NCBI GenBank assembly: GCA_020631735.1
Contig: CM036160.1
Coordinates: 117,472,680 to 117,536,679 of the forward strand
DNA from: Saccharum officinarum
Taxonomy: Eukaryota; Streptophyta; Magnoliopsida; Poales; Poaceae
DNA length: 64,000 nt
Reading direction: 5' to 3'
The position numbers and the translations under genes are program-made. The first letter of the stretch is position 1. Each line of letters begins with the position of its first letter. The notes under the pieces are model-generated. The model did no database searches, was not told the DNA's origin, and worked only from the letters and a program-made list of their open reading frames with translations. Positions 49,351 through 61,767 of this stretch are shown here, piece after piece.

Positions 49351-49916
49351 GAAGGTACTTGTGGTACTTATATAAAATTGGAAAAGGGAATCAAAAGGAA
49401 TCCGCCGCATAACCAAACTGGTCAGCTCACGGAAGAAAAGAAAAAAAAAGATTTATATAGGATGAACGAAGGATGATGCTTCTTGCATGCATTGCCCACC
49501 GGATGCATGCTGCGGCCTTCAATCTGTTGGCCAATATATATATATCTGACTAGTTTGCTTAGGCCCCTGCCGTCGGTTTTATGCAACTTGCAAGCTAGGA
49601 GCGAGGAGTGTGCATGCACTTGCTCAGGTGGTTTACTGGCTACTGCCAGCCTTCATTTTTTCTATAAAAAAAACAAAGGTGTTTGGAGTATATATTATTT
49701 TTAGTTGATGTTTTTATGGGATAAAAAGGGACTCCAAATTGGAATTATACTTTGGATTTGGATGTTGCTGGGAAGTCAGAATTGCCAACCTTTTCCACTT
49801 GCCATCCGTTTATTCCATATCACTTCCCATTATTATTATTATTATTATTCTCTTGGGTCAGTATTGCGAAAATAAATCGTCGCCTGAACAAATGTACAAC
49901 TAGAACGGCTCCAAAC
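49351..49916. other. Intergenic DNA with simple repeats
   Basis: No gene was seen. There is an AT dinucleotide stretch near 49535 and an (ATT)n stretch at 49829-49850. Confidence 0.45.
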
Positions 49917-49919
49917 TAA

Positions 49920-50161
49920 GGGGGTGTTTAGATCTAAAATATTTGGAATTTTGATACCGTAGCACTTTCGTTTGTATTTGGCAATTAGTGTCCAATCATG
50001 GACTAATTAAGCTCAAAAGATTCGTCTCGTGATTTAAAACCAAACTATGTAATTAGTTATTTCTTTTACCTACATTAAGTGCTCCATGCATGCGTCTAAA
50101 GATTGATGTGATGGAGAGAGTGTGTAAAAATTTGGAATTTTAAAGAGAACTAAACACCCCC
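49920..50161. mobile_element. Tourist-like MITE, 242 bp
   Basis: The ends GGGGGTGTTTAGAT and AACTAAACACCCCC have exact TAA duplications (49917-49919 and 50162-50164). Confidence 0.9.
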
Positions 50162-50316
50162 TAAACGAAGTCGATCATCTTGCAAGTTGCAACAAACGTA
50201 CGTCTCGAAGATATATATAGCTGCTGCAACTAGTTTCAGAATTTAGCGCTGAGAGACGTTGCTTTCGGTGGGAGCAAATGGCATGCATTCCTCCGTCATG
50301 TCCACATGCGTGCCCG

Positions 50317-51240
50317 CAGGCCCGGCTCTAAGGGGAGGGCAGCCGATGCGACGGCCGGGGGGCCATGAAGCTAGGGGGGCCAACAGCATATAGGTAATTA
50401 GTATATAATAGATGTAATTTCCTATTTGGCATTAGCCTTTGGTCGCAGATCGAACGAGGAGCAAGCGTTTTGTTTTCCGCCGGCGCCGGCATTTCCTATT
50501 CTCGCTCATCGACGCGGAAGCGCTATTCTCGTGAGGAGACGCCGACTCACCCAACGCTGGTCGCCGACTCACCGGCGCACCGCACACCGGCACACCGCTG
50601 CGGTGCCACGATGGCGCGAGCTGCAACTGCATGCAAGGACTGCGAACAACAGATGCGATCACGGTAAGCAACACCAACACGCCAACACCATGACGGATTA
50701 GTTTTTTTTTCCTATTTCCAATTTTTAACTTTGATCGCCGGAAGCTAGCACTAGGGACATCACCGTACTAAGCCTATTTTTTCTTATTTGTTTAATTGTT
50801 TGGTGTATGCACTTTACTTGTACAGAGGTAGGGTTATAATGTTCTAATTCAGTGTATTTATTTAGATACATTAGATGTTGCCTACGAAGTATTTGTCAGG
50901 CGCTCAAAAAAGGCGCTTGACTATATGCAATATTGAGAAGAATGTTTTGGACGACATTGATCTCTATATTGTTTTTGAAGATTTTGTGACAAAGAAATGC
51001 ATAAAGACGGTTTTTTATAAGACACTAAAGCATTATATTTTTATTTGAGGTAACCCTAATTGTTACTGTTCTTTTAATTTTTTTGTTATAGTGTCCTTAT
51101 CTTTTACAAACTAAATATATGCTGCAAATATACTTTTATTATTCGTACTATATATGTTAATCTTTACATTAGGAAATTAGTACAATGGACCCTTATCGTC
51201 TTGCTTGCCGAGGGCCTTTAAAATTATAAAGCCGGCCCTG
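50317..51240. mobile_element. Non-autonomous hAT element, 924 bp
   Basis: The ends CAGGCCCGGCT and AGCCGGCCCTG are inverted, with exact 8-bp duplications CGTGCCCG (50309-50316 and 51241-51248). The interior (about 50876-50935) encodes a short piece with KYLSGAQKRR, like the N-terminal SGA.KRK region of hAT transposases of the ZMYM/TTF type. The catalytic and dimerisation domains are missing, so it would need a partner transposase. Confidence 0.88.
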
Positions 51241-51520
51241 CGTGCCCGCCGAAAAAAAAGTTTAGTAGTAACACCACATCAGTACGTAAATGATGCCGTT
51301 CGCTTCGCTGAAAAGCAAGTACTGTTCATTGATGTATTGTGAGAGAAAAATATTGTTCCAACTGAAAAAATAAGCTAAAAAATACGGATTATAGAACAAG
51401 CAAACAAGGATGATTGGAATGAAGTACCTCAGCTGTACGCTAACGCCGCCATTATTATTCCTGCTACGTGTACTCATATCTATCCTAATATATAGTACCA
51501 TCGATGTAAGCCATTGCGAT

Positions 51521-51633
51521 CCTGTTCGCTTGGGTTATAAGCCATTCTTTTTTAGCCAACAAACAATATTTTTTCTCACAACAAATTAATAAACAGTGTT
51601 TTCAGTCATAGCTTTTCAGTCTAAGCGAACAGG
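51521..51633. mobile_element. Short MITE with CCTGTTCGCTT ends
   Basis: The left CCTGTTCGCTTGG and the right CTAAGCGAACAGG are inverted over 113 bp. A degraded relative occupies about 51290-51412. The rest of 51249-51901 has nothing recognised. Confidence 0.75.
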
Positions 51634-51904
51634 TATAGAATAATGCATCGTTACTACTGTACTGCCTGGGTTAGTTGTCACGTACGGTCCGGAGGAACTG
51701 TAATCCTGTGGACGTGTGTCTTTTGACTTCAATCATCATCATCGATCTCACACGACGATATACAGTAATAAGGATTTTTTAAGATGCACGTGCTAGTCAA
51801 TGCCCTTAAGCAATCTAAGCGCATACTGTTTCAGCAATAGGGCATGATGTTTAATTTTGTGAAGAACATCGAGGTAGTTCATGAGATGATTTCTTTTGAA
51901 ATTA

Positions 51905-52145
51905 GGCCTTGTTTAGATTGTAAATTTTTGCAATTGTGCTACTGTAGCACTTTCGTTTGTATTTGATAATTAGTGTTCAATCATGGACTAATTAGGCTCA
52001 AAAAGATTCGTCTCGTGATTTACAACCAAACTGTGTAATTAGTTATTTCTTTTACCTATATTAAATATTCCATGCATGCGTCTAAAGATTGATGTGATGG
52101 AGATAGTGTAAAATTTTGAAATTTGAAAGGAAAGTAAACAAGGCC
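51905..52145. mobile_element. Tourist-like MITE, 241 bp
   Basis: The ends GGCCTTGTTTAGAT and AGTAAACAAGGCC have exact TTA duplications (51902-51904 and 52146-52148). It is the same family as 49920-50161. Confidence 0.9.
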
Positions 52146-52155
52146 TTACTATGTA

Positions 52156-52401
52156 CTCCCTCCGTCCCAGAAAAAGTGTCGTTTTAGTTTTTTTCAGACA
52201 TCGTGTTTGACCGTTCGTTTTATTCAAAAAATTTTAATAAATATTATTTATTTTGTTATGACTTATTTTATCATTAGAGATACTTCAATAATGATTTATT
52301 TATTTTATAATTTGCATAAAATTTTTGAATAAGATGAATGGTCAAACACGATATTTGAAAAACCTAAAACAACACTTTTTCTAGGACTAGGACGGAGGGA
52401 G
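52156..52401. mobile_element. Stowaway MITE, 246 bp
   Basis: The ends CTCCCTCCGTCCCAG and GGACGGAGGGAG are the Stowaway signature, with TA duplications. It begins only 10 bp after the previous MITE. Confidence 0.93.
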
Positions 52402-52861
52402 TAAGATTGTAAAGAAAAGTCTGGTTGACAGTGGACGAGCAACAGCTGTATTAAGCCCTATGACGGTGGCACTTTGTACGACCACGCACGTACGTCGACC
52501 GGTGACCGCGACGAACGAGGAGACACTTTGATTTGACGACGGAATCGACGAACGCACGCGGGTCAGACGTGGACTGATACACTTCATCGTCACACACAAA
52601 CTTATAGGAGATGACTTTCGTAGGAGTAGATATATGTATAGTAAATTGACCTAAGTATACTCCTAACGACGCAGCAAATAAGAAAGGATGACAAAGCTTC
52701 ATCGTTCGATCCGCTGGTCAATTTCCTCGGATGTCGTTTAGCACGGCCGTTCGCAATCAACGTACAGAGAAAAAAAAAGGCACCCAGTGCGCTTCGCTGC
52801 TTCAGAGGTCAGCTACCTAGCTAGGGGTACCGAATTGTACTCCTAACCTACGCGCGACTAT

Positions 52862-53103
52862 GGGGTGTTTAGTTACTTCAAAATTCCAAAAAATTTACAA
52901 GATTTCTCGTCACATCGAATCTTTGGACGCATGCATGGAGTATTAAATGTAGGTAAAAAAATAACTAATTGCACAGTTTGTCTGTAAATGTCGAGACGAA
53001 TCTTTTGAACCTAGTTAGTCCATGATTGGATAAATTTTATCAAATAACAACGAAAAGTGATACAGGAACTTTACACCAACTTTTACACCATCTAAACACT
53101 ACC
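52862..53103. mobile_element. Tourist-like MITE, 242 bp, opposite orientation
   Basis: The ends GGGGTGTTTAGTTA and ATCTAAACACTACC are flanked by TAT on both sides. Inner phrases are the reverse complement of those in 51905-52145. The stretch 52402-52861 between it and the Stowaway MITE has no recognised feature. Confidence 0.85.
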
Positions 53104-53361
53104 TATAGATGCTCTCAAAAGTCTGAATTCTCTGGATGTGCATGCAATGCAAGGAAAGTACTTTTAGACTTAGACCGACATGAGCGTAGTTCGGCTGGTT
53201 GAATTTCTTACGGTGGGTTGTCTATCTAAATTTAAGTTCTTGATTTAACGTGTGCGGTGGTGACGTGTTTATCAACAACGAGGCGTTTATGGTTACTTCG
53301 TCAACTCGAGATCTACCAGTTTGGTCAGTCTCTCAAAAGTGCTTATAGTGATAGAGTTTAT

Positions 53362-53487
53362 GGCCCGTTTGGTTCTAACCCTGGCCAACGTTGCCTGGCC
53401 AGGCAGCTCCCCAGGCCATCGATTTGGCGGACGGATCAAGCTGCCTGGGCGAGCACCCCCAGGCCACGCCGTGAACCAAACAGGCCC
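53362..53487. mobile_element. Short Tourist-like MITE, 126 bp
   Basis: The ends GGCCCGTTTGGTTC and GAACCAAACAGGCCC have TAT duplications (53359-53361 and 53488-53490). Confidence 0.88.
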
Positions 53488-53490
53488 TAT

Positions 53491-54590
53491 GTACGTATAC
53501 ATTCATAGAGTGTAGTATACGCATACATGTATGAGTGTCTATGCTTGTACTACAATTCACAAATAAAAAACAAGTATTTTCTTGGGCTGTACTTCGGGGA
53601 AGCTCGCTCACATTCACCTAGTGCTAGTATTAGGGAAAAAAAATATTTTACCTCCCTAAACTATTACCGGAGTTTAATTTTCCTCCTCGTATTATAAAAC
53701 CAGATATCTTAACCCATGAACTCTTACAGTTCAAATTACCTCCTGCCATAGTTTGGAGTGCTTTTGAAGGTGCTTTTGTCTTTTTTTTTCAAAAAATAGT
53801 AAATACTTGATGAGCTTTTTAAACCACAAAAATATCTCAATGCTTTTTAAAAATCTAAAAATAGATTCTAGAGATAGGTTGGAATGTAACAAATTCAAAT
53901 ACAAATATTTAGAGCTCATGCATGAAAGTATCCATAGATGCTTCAATAAAATGATTGGCCTCTAAAAAGCGAAAAAAAAGTATCCAAAAATCAAGCAAAT
54001 GCTCAAAACATTCTAATTAATATGTAAATGTGTTTTGAAAACCTTTCACAACAAAAAACATAATATGCAACCAACACAAGTGCATAGCATAAATACATTC
54101 GACATTAATGTATGTTATATTCATGATGGTCACATCTCATATTTTGACGTGCAAAGTTTTTAAAGCATTTTTATACATCGATTAGAATGTTTCAAAAAAA
54201 TTATAGATTTTTTTTTGGATATTTCCCCATTTTCCTTGAGGTTAGAGCTAAATCTTTTTTTCATAAAAATTCTAAAGATTATTTCATGAGCTTATGTATT
54301 TTATTTGGATTTTTCGTATCCCAATCTATCTCTGGAATTGTTTTGGGAATTTTTAAAATCTTAGAGACATTTTCTGTTCTTCAAGAACTTATCACGTACT
54401 TATCATTTTTTTGTTTAAAAAGAACAAAACCGTTTTTGAAACCACTCCAAACTAGGTCCGGAAGGTAAGTTAAACAATGTTGAAATTTTATGGTGTAATA
54501 TGTCTTGTTTCGAAATTCAAAGAGAGAAAATAGATTACGATAATAACTCATAGAGTTTTTTTTAGCACTCGTAGAGGTAGAATAGACTTT
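53491..54590. other. AT-rich intergenic DNA
   Basis: No gene was seen. ORFs on both strands are low complexity and Phe/Lys-rich. It could be a decayed transposon, but no paired ends were found. Confidence 0.35.
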
Positions 54591-55366
54591 TTCCTACTTG
54601 ATGGTCGTCCTCGGAGGCCCATCTCGTCCAACAGCCCACCACCCGCGTCCAAAAGCACGGCCCACCCGTTGACTCTGGATGTGATCATCTTCTAATAACG
54701 AATCTGCAGGAGAAACCGCGGGCAGTAGATAGGGCCACGTCGCCCGAACCCGCTAACCGTTGGATCCGGCGGAAACACGATATGAACCGTTGGATAGGGC
54801 TCGTCGCGGGTCTCCAACCCATTAAGTCACGGACCCGGAAGGTCGCGATTGTTCGCGAACTCACTCGGCGGACGACCCGTCCCCTCCGCGGCGCCGGCGC
54901 GTCTCCCTCCTCCCGCTGCTCCATCGTCCCCTGCACCTCCTCCCTTTTCCCCCATAGGCACTGAGGCACGGGTTGAGCATGGCACCGGCGCGTCTCCCTC
55001 CTCCCGCTGTTCCATCATCTCCTGCACCTCCTCCCTTCTCCCCCGCAGGCGCTGAGGCACGGGTTGAGCAGGCAACGACGACAGCACTTGGAGCGGGCAA
55101 ATCGAGTGTGGCACGGGCAAATAGAATGGAGCGTGGGGCAGCGGCGCCGGCGCTGGCGCCGGTGAAAGGGCAGCGCGAGACAAGGCGACCTCACCCGCTG
55201 GCCTCCATCCTCCGCGTGCTCTGCTTTGTACGAAGCTACGACCGCAAAGACACACCCTGCCTATTAGCCCCAGCAAGAACAGGTATGTGGCAACCATGGT
55301 AGCAGGCGCTTGCCGACTACATTCCGCTTAGCTCGGTCCCCGGACTTCGCTCTCGTCGGCTGCCGC
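54591..55366. other. GC-rich intergenic DNA with a 91-bp tandem duplication
   Basis: Two copies of a unit holding CCGGCGCGTCTCCCTCC and TGAGGCACGGGTTGAGCA lie at about 54890-55071, 91 bp apart. The promoter-like GC-rich surroundings have overlapping ORFs on both strands but none recognised. It could be a captured gene fragment. Confidence 0.45.
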
Positions 55367-55368
55367 TG

Positions 55369-57640
55369 TGTGGCAGAATCGCCTAATCTAATGCCCTCCC
55401 AAGAGTACTCGTCTTCCATTAGACACTAAGTACCCCGGGAGGACACTAAACTACGCGATTCCGTCGAGCACACCGCAAGGGAGAACTCGAAGATCCATAT
55501 TTTTACATCAGGATCATAAATGAGAGAGTAAAGCTTACAACATCCTTACCATTTCTTACATCACTTTTAGTGCAACATCAGGGTAATTCATTAAGTAGTT
55601 ATAACAGCGAAATAGAAACATTATCAGAGTTCAGTGGAAACGAAACCATTTAATGACAAGTTAAACATTAACACGAAGAACGTTTAAATGCATGAAATGA
55701 TAATAGATTAATAGTATTTTCCCTGTAAAACTTTTAGTGAGAGTTTTAATAAATAAACTCTATTCCGCATCGAAAAGGAAATCCTCGCCGAGCCCACCAG
55801 GAGGTTTCCACACACAAGTGTCAGCTCATCAGCACCTGTCACTTGCAACAGGGTAGAACAAACCTTGAGTACTCAATTGTACTCCGCAAGGCTTACCCAT
55901 CAGAAGGAAAGAAAAAGACTCCATGGATTATGCAAGGCTTTTTGGCTTGTGGGTTTCTGTTTGTGAGAAGCAGCACTAAGAGGGTGTCCTTAATTTATTA
56001 CTTTTAATAGCCGTATTTTATTTCTTATCCAACCCTCTATGTAAGCACCTATTCTATGATCAAGCAGGGTTGAGCAAAAGAAACCATTTCTTCATCTTTC
56101 AACTGCCAGTTCTTACTACGATGCCAGAGCGTAGTCAAGCCGTACCGTCACACAGAAATGGCGATTCGCGAATCAATATGCCCAGCTGGGTGCCCCGAAA
56201 ATACACGCCTTGCTTGTACCCCGGCACAAGCAAGACCAACCCGTTCCACTCCTGTCACGGGTTCCAGGTCCCCGTCCAAACTTGGACTCCAAGCCCCCAC
56301 ACTTGAGGCCCGACCTCAAAGTGGCGCTTAGACCTCCACCTATCCCCGCCTCCAATCAGTCAGTCCAGAAAGAGCCGGAGCCCATGACAAGAGAGTAACA
56401 AGTCTTCCCGCTCCCATAAGCAAGTATATGCTCGGGACAATAAATCTGTGACTTGACCAGGGTCCATGCAATGAACGGTCCTTAATTGACATAGGCGGAA
56501 CAAATGCAACCAGAGCCCTGCTCTGCTGCCCAACCAGGTCTAAGTCCATCCAACCCGTTCCGCCCGGTCTCCAATTATCCATATACATTCATATTCCATG
56601 TGACAGTAACATGAGAATAGTAACAATATTATAATTTCTATCTCTCGCGAGTGACAGGAAATCACTCGACTTCTACCGAATTCCTGTAGCATAGCATTCT
56701 ACACGATCCTATCATACTAGTAAGACTCATAGGATAATGATATATATATGCAAGTGGGTTTCATTCAACTCCTTTAAACTTAATGCACAAGCATAATTTA
56801 AAGTGTAGAAGAGTAGGGGTTATGCACCGGGGCTTGCCTGGGTAAAGATTTAACCAAAAGTTAGCATTCCATCACGATGACACGATCATCAAGGCGCCAT
56901 CTTTTTGCTGCCTCCGGGTGACTCCACGATCCAACATCGGTGTTCCTACACGATATACGTGGATGCAACGGAAACATAAATAAACACGACATTCGCAACT
57001 TAGAATATGATTTCGTCTCTCTGGCTAACGAACTAGCGTAGAGACTAACGTACTAAGCCCCGTATCCCTACTACCAGTAACGCGCTACTTTCCGACAAGT
57101 ATTTTAGCTATACAAACCCAAGGTTTTACTTTACTCATTTTGTCGGTTTTAATATATATTAGAACTAGGGCTCATTAACGATCTTAGCAAACTAATCATT
57201 CTGGAGCTACAAAATTTACAGTGAACACCCAATAATAAGGTTAGCTTACTATCAATTTTTCAGAGTTAACACTATCACCGATTTATCACACAAATTCCTA
57301 CAAGTTCACATTTAATAAGATTAAGCATCTCAGAATAATTAGAGCAAGCCTAACAATATTATGAAACTACATGAGCCAATTACACATTTAGATAGATCAT
57401 GATTTCAGGAACCCAATGAACTTGGTTTCACAATTTTTGGATTACTACACATTTAGATATTGAATTTACAAGTTTAACTTACAAACTAATTTAGAAAAGC
57501 ATTTAGAAATTGAAATGGGCTGGCGGCAACTAAACCCGCCCCAGCGGCCCAAATCGCCCACGCGGAGGCGCGACCGCGCGTGACCATCCGGCCCAGCAGG
57601 CGGCCCAGGGCGGGGAGCCCGCGCGCGACGGTGACTTTTC
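55369..57640 (-). mobile_element. Partial LTR of the giant solo LTR family
   Basis: It begins TGTGGCAGAATCGCC, the reverse complement of the 35486 end, and runs antiparallel to 33300-35486. Shared phrases include GGCAAGCCCCGG/CCGGGGCTTGCC and the CCAGCTGGGTGCCCCGAAAA block. The 5' end of the LTR is missing. The 57641-57765 stretch up to the solo LTR is unassigned. Confidence 0.75.
55867..55884. other. Conserved LTR hairpin GAGTAC-N6-GTACTC
   Basis: Perfect 6-bp arms with loop TCAATT. The opposite-strand counterpart in the sister LTR is at 34971-34988 with one wobble change. The minus strand has GGTAAGC just before it. Confidence 0.65.
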
Positions 57641-57765
57641 ACAGGTAAACCCCCAAACTCTTAAGTAATCCGACGACCCTCATGCGTACTATTCCTTCCA
57701 ACAGTGACTTTCTGATGTTCCTCTAATATGCACTACCAGTTGGTATACTTGGTTTGGTCCAATTA

Positions 57766-60700
57766 TGTAACAGAACCGCCCAATTATACGAAATTAAGTA
57801 AGAAAATCATCCCAAACACGGACGATTTAGCAAACTTAAGCCCGTATAACCCGGTAGTCCGTGAAATCACGACGGATTTCAAACCAGTTCACATAACAGC
57901 CAAGATCGTACTAAGTTTAGCGGTCACCATCATAAGTTACATAAAAGTTTGCATCACAGAATACATCGGAGTTTAAACATAGTTATTACAAACCAGGTTC
58001 AAATAAGAGTAGCGGAAGCATTTTGTTCAAACCACACACGCACACAGCGTTTGAAATAAAGTGCCAGCTCATGATCATCTCCAGCAAAAGCATCAGACGA
58101 GAAGTAGTGAATGACCACTGCCCATGGTCCTAAGCTTCGCCCATCGCAGGGTAAAGGCAGTTGATACAGTAGCCGTAATACATCTGCCCATCTGCAACAA
58201 GTGGGAACAAAACCCTGAGTACGAGAAGGTACTCAGCTAGACTTACCCGACATAACCGAAAATAAAGTGACACCAAAGAATCATGCAAGGCTTGATAGTA
58301 GGGTAGCTGACTCATTTGCGAAAGACATTTTTATCTTTAAAGAACCTTCTTATAGAAGTTATTATACCAAGTTAATTATTATTAACCTGCCGACTACATT
58401 TGCACATGTACTAAAGTAAACATATAATTAAACAAGAAATGATAACCAATGATCATTAACATCTTCCATAATGTCACATTTCTCATAACTGTCCAAGTGT
58501 TCCATTAACATTACTACGATGAAGTAACTCAAGTCAAGTGTTCACTATCCAGTGAACGATGGCGATTCGAATCGATTATTAACCAGCTGGTAATTTATTC
58601 CTCACACAAACCTCACTCACCCGCTAAAGTGAGGTATTGGTCACCGAGTCAACTATTCAGGTAAAGTCACGAGTTTGCCAGGAACCACATGTACCCGGGG
58701 GCCGCCCGACTGCTCTTTGGCCTTATCATCGCGCCCCCGTATCCTGCCACTACTGCTCCGGTACAGTGCGTTACGGGCAATCCACTCGGCCCGAATAATC
58801 TCCCAGCTTCGCGGTCGAAAGGTACATTATTCGGCCAGCTAAATGTGAGGCATGCGTTCAACATGACTCGAGGCCCAACAACGGTCGGTCCTTAATCGAC
58901 ACAGACGGAAAACACTACAGTCCGAAACCCTGCAAGTCTGCGTCCGGTCTCAGATTCATTTTGACACTTAGTTATTCCCATAAGACATACTTTCTCAAAC
59001 AGATCCAGGTAACCACCTATGGCTCGCAGGTGACAGGCAATCACCCGACTTCTACCGGTCTAAGCAAACTAAGCATTTCTTGATTGCGAATACCAAGGTA
59101 ACAAGGATATGGTAGAGCAAGGGTAACAAGGTATAATGCAGCAACGGTTGCAAACAACTCCTAAACGTAATGCATCAATTAAGAAAAACATTTAATAAAA
59201 TATTTGCAAACCGGAGGAGAAATGCTCCGGGGCTTGCCTCTCTCAAAAGAGCTCGGACGGTGGTCGGAGCACTCTGGAAGATCTTCACCGACCTCCTCTT
59301 CGGCTTCGGGAACCTCCTGCTCCTGCACCTCGGCCTGCTCTTCTGGATCCTCGGGAACTGCTACCGGGGTCGCTTCCTGCGATCCTGTATGATGCAGAAG
59401 TATAAGTGCTCATGCCTAGGTGCGTGCAGAGATGACATGAGATGATGACAATGCATGAAATGTAGATGCACATGTTTACTTTATTTGGATTGAGTGTAAT
59501 TTCAACTCTTCTACAAGGTAGTCTATATCATCCAAGAACATATACTCATAAACTACCACCAACAGTCTCTACCAAGCAAAGTTACCCCAGCACCCTAAGA
59601 GGCTTCAAAGATACACCAAAGCAAGTTTATCAATTAAATCTTTGCATTAAAAAGTTAATTTAAACCTAGTTGACGCTATATTTGAACAGCAACACTTATT
59701 TTGGTAACTTGGAAAAATATGATAAAATTACAGTGGATTACTACCAGGTACATTAGCATGTCACAAAAATTTCATTACAATTTGAGCACTAGAGCTTTCT
59801 ACACAAAAATAACAACCTAGGGTTTAAAAATGAGCATGAAAATATTTTATACTATGAAAAGTATCAAACAACAGATTTCTCATTTTTCCTAGATTCTACA
59901 CAGTAAACAATCACTGTAGAAAATTATTACTTGCATGTTTTATGCACATTTATTTAATTAACAAAAATAACAATTATTAGCAATAAAAAGCATTTGAACT
60001 ACACATAAAATTTTTTCTGCAGAATAGACATGATACATAATTTTCCTAGCAAGTACATTGCACAAGAAGATTAACAAACTTGAAACCACATTTTTCTGAT
60101 TTTTCTATGATTTATTACCTATTTATCAAGAAAACACCAATTTCAAGGATTAAATAAAATCCTACAGAAAAGTAATGCAATATTGACACGCAATATTTTT
60201 ATATTGTAGATCTGGTTCTAATAAGTCCATAGAAATTTATTTCACAATTTTTGGAGCTAAAATGAGCAAGTTATGGATTTTTGAAGCCCTTTTTACAATT
60301 TTGGGAAAACAATTATTTAAATCCCTTTTTGAAAACCGGCTGGCTAATGCTACGTGCACCCACAAACTGAACATAGAGACAACTCACGAGACCGACAGGT
60401 GGGCCCATGACCCCACACGTCAGTCACAGAGAAGAGGGGATGAACTCCGGCGTCCACAACTCGCCGGCGGCGAGGTCTCCGGCCAAGCCAGAGGTACCAC
60501 GCGAACCACCGCACGGTTGCGAACTCAGTGGTGCACGCGGGTTGGCCAGCAGAGCTCGGGGGACCGGTCACCGCCGTTCATGGCGGAACGGTGGCGCGGT
60601 GGACCGCCGGCCGGCCAGCTCCGGCCAAGGAACGGGACAAGAAAAGGTGCTCGAGCACCGGTGAGCCAAGGCGAGCAAGATGTGCGCGCTGGAAGGGAGT

Positions 60701-61767
60701 AAGGTGGAGCGGAGAGAGGTGTTCCACGGAGCGGGCAAGTCCGGTGAGCTCAGTCGGTGCTCCGACGAGCAATTCACGCGGAGAGAAGGCTTACCACGGC
60801 CGATTCCGGTGTGTGCAGGGTTCGTCCGAGGGAGGAGAAGCTCTGGGCGAGATGGAGCGGCTTGCGATGAGCTAGCGTGGCCGGAACGGCAACGTCGGCG
60901 ATGGCGGTGGCGGCGACAGAGGAGTGGGAGCCGCGTTCGGAAATGGTGAGCGCGTGGGGGAGGAAGGAGTGGACGCGGGGGTTAAGTGCTGTCGGGAGCG
61001 TACTTGGACGGGATTCCGTCCCGGTGCGGGGGCTCCGACCGGGCGGTCAGCCACCGGCCACGGCCGCCGGTGCGGCGCGTCCACGCGGCGGAGCGCACGC
61101 GCGGGTTGGGCACGCCGCGCGGGGCGCAGGCGGGCGAGCGGCGTGCGCCCGGTCCACTGGACCGCGGACGCGTGCGGGAGCGCGGGCGCGATAATGGGCT
61201 GGGCCAGCTTGCGGATGCAGGCCAGAAGTGAGGCGGCGGCCCGATAACAAGAAAACCGATTTTTCATTTTATTTTTCAAGGAATTTTTCAATTAATTTCA
61301 ATTCTCAGTTTTCAAATTTGAATTTGAGCAAGAAGATGATCTTTTCTGAAAATGGCCCAAAAATGAAAGTGGTTTAGAATTTAATTCTCTACAACTTTGA
61401 TAAAAGGGCCAACTCCAAAATCCCCACAGATTTTGAATTAGAGAATAAAAGCTAATTAGGAAGGGTTTTTGACCAATTTCTAATAATATTTTTAAAAATA
61501 TTTTTTTGTCAAGACTTTAGTTGTCAAATTGCTCCAAAAACTTCACTAATTATTTCTAAGTGATTTAAGATTTATAACTACCCATGTTTCCTGAGTCAAG
61601 CCAAATTTTAGGAGGATGAATCAAGTATAGGCATTATATGCAATAATTTTCCCGCACACCTGTTTTAACTAAAAGTACACTCTAATTCCACATATGATCA
61701 TGCATGCAATGACATGTTATGCTTATGATTTGCAATGATAATGCTTGAGTAACACCGGGGTGTTACA
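57766..61767 (-). mobile_element. Solo LTR, 4002 bp, chromovirus-type (copy 2)
   Basis: On the minus strand it starts TGTAACACCCCGGTGTTAC and ends GGGCGGTTCTGTTACA, with exact AATTA duplications (57761-57765 and 61768-61772). It matches copy 1 along its whole length, including the GC-rich block (about 60350-61250), the hairpin at 58215-58236 and the acidic frame at 59212-59385. Confidence 0.9.
59212..59385 (-). other. Acidic peptide frame inside LTR copy 2
   Basis: Same length and frame as 16865-17038 in copy 1, ending DHRPSSFERGKPRS. Differences are roughly 8 synonymous and 7 amino-acid-changing codons by eye, with no indel until the last few codons. Confidence 0.5.
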
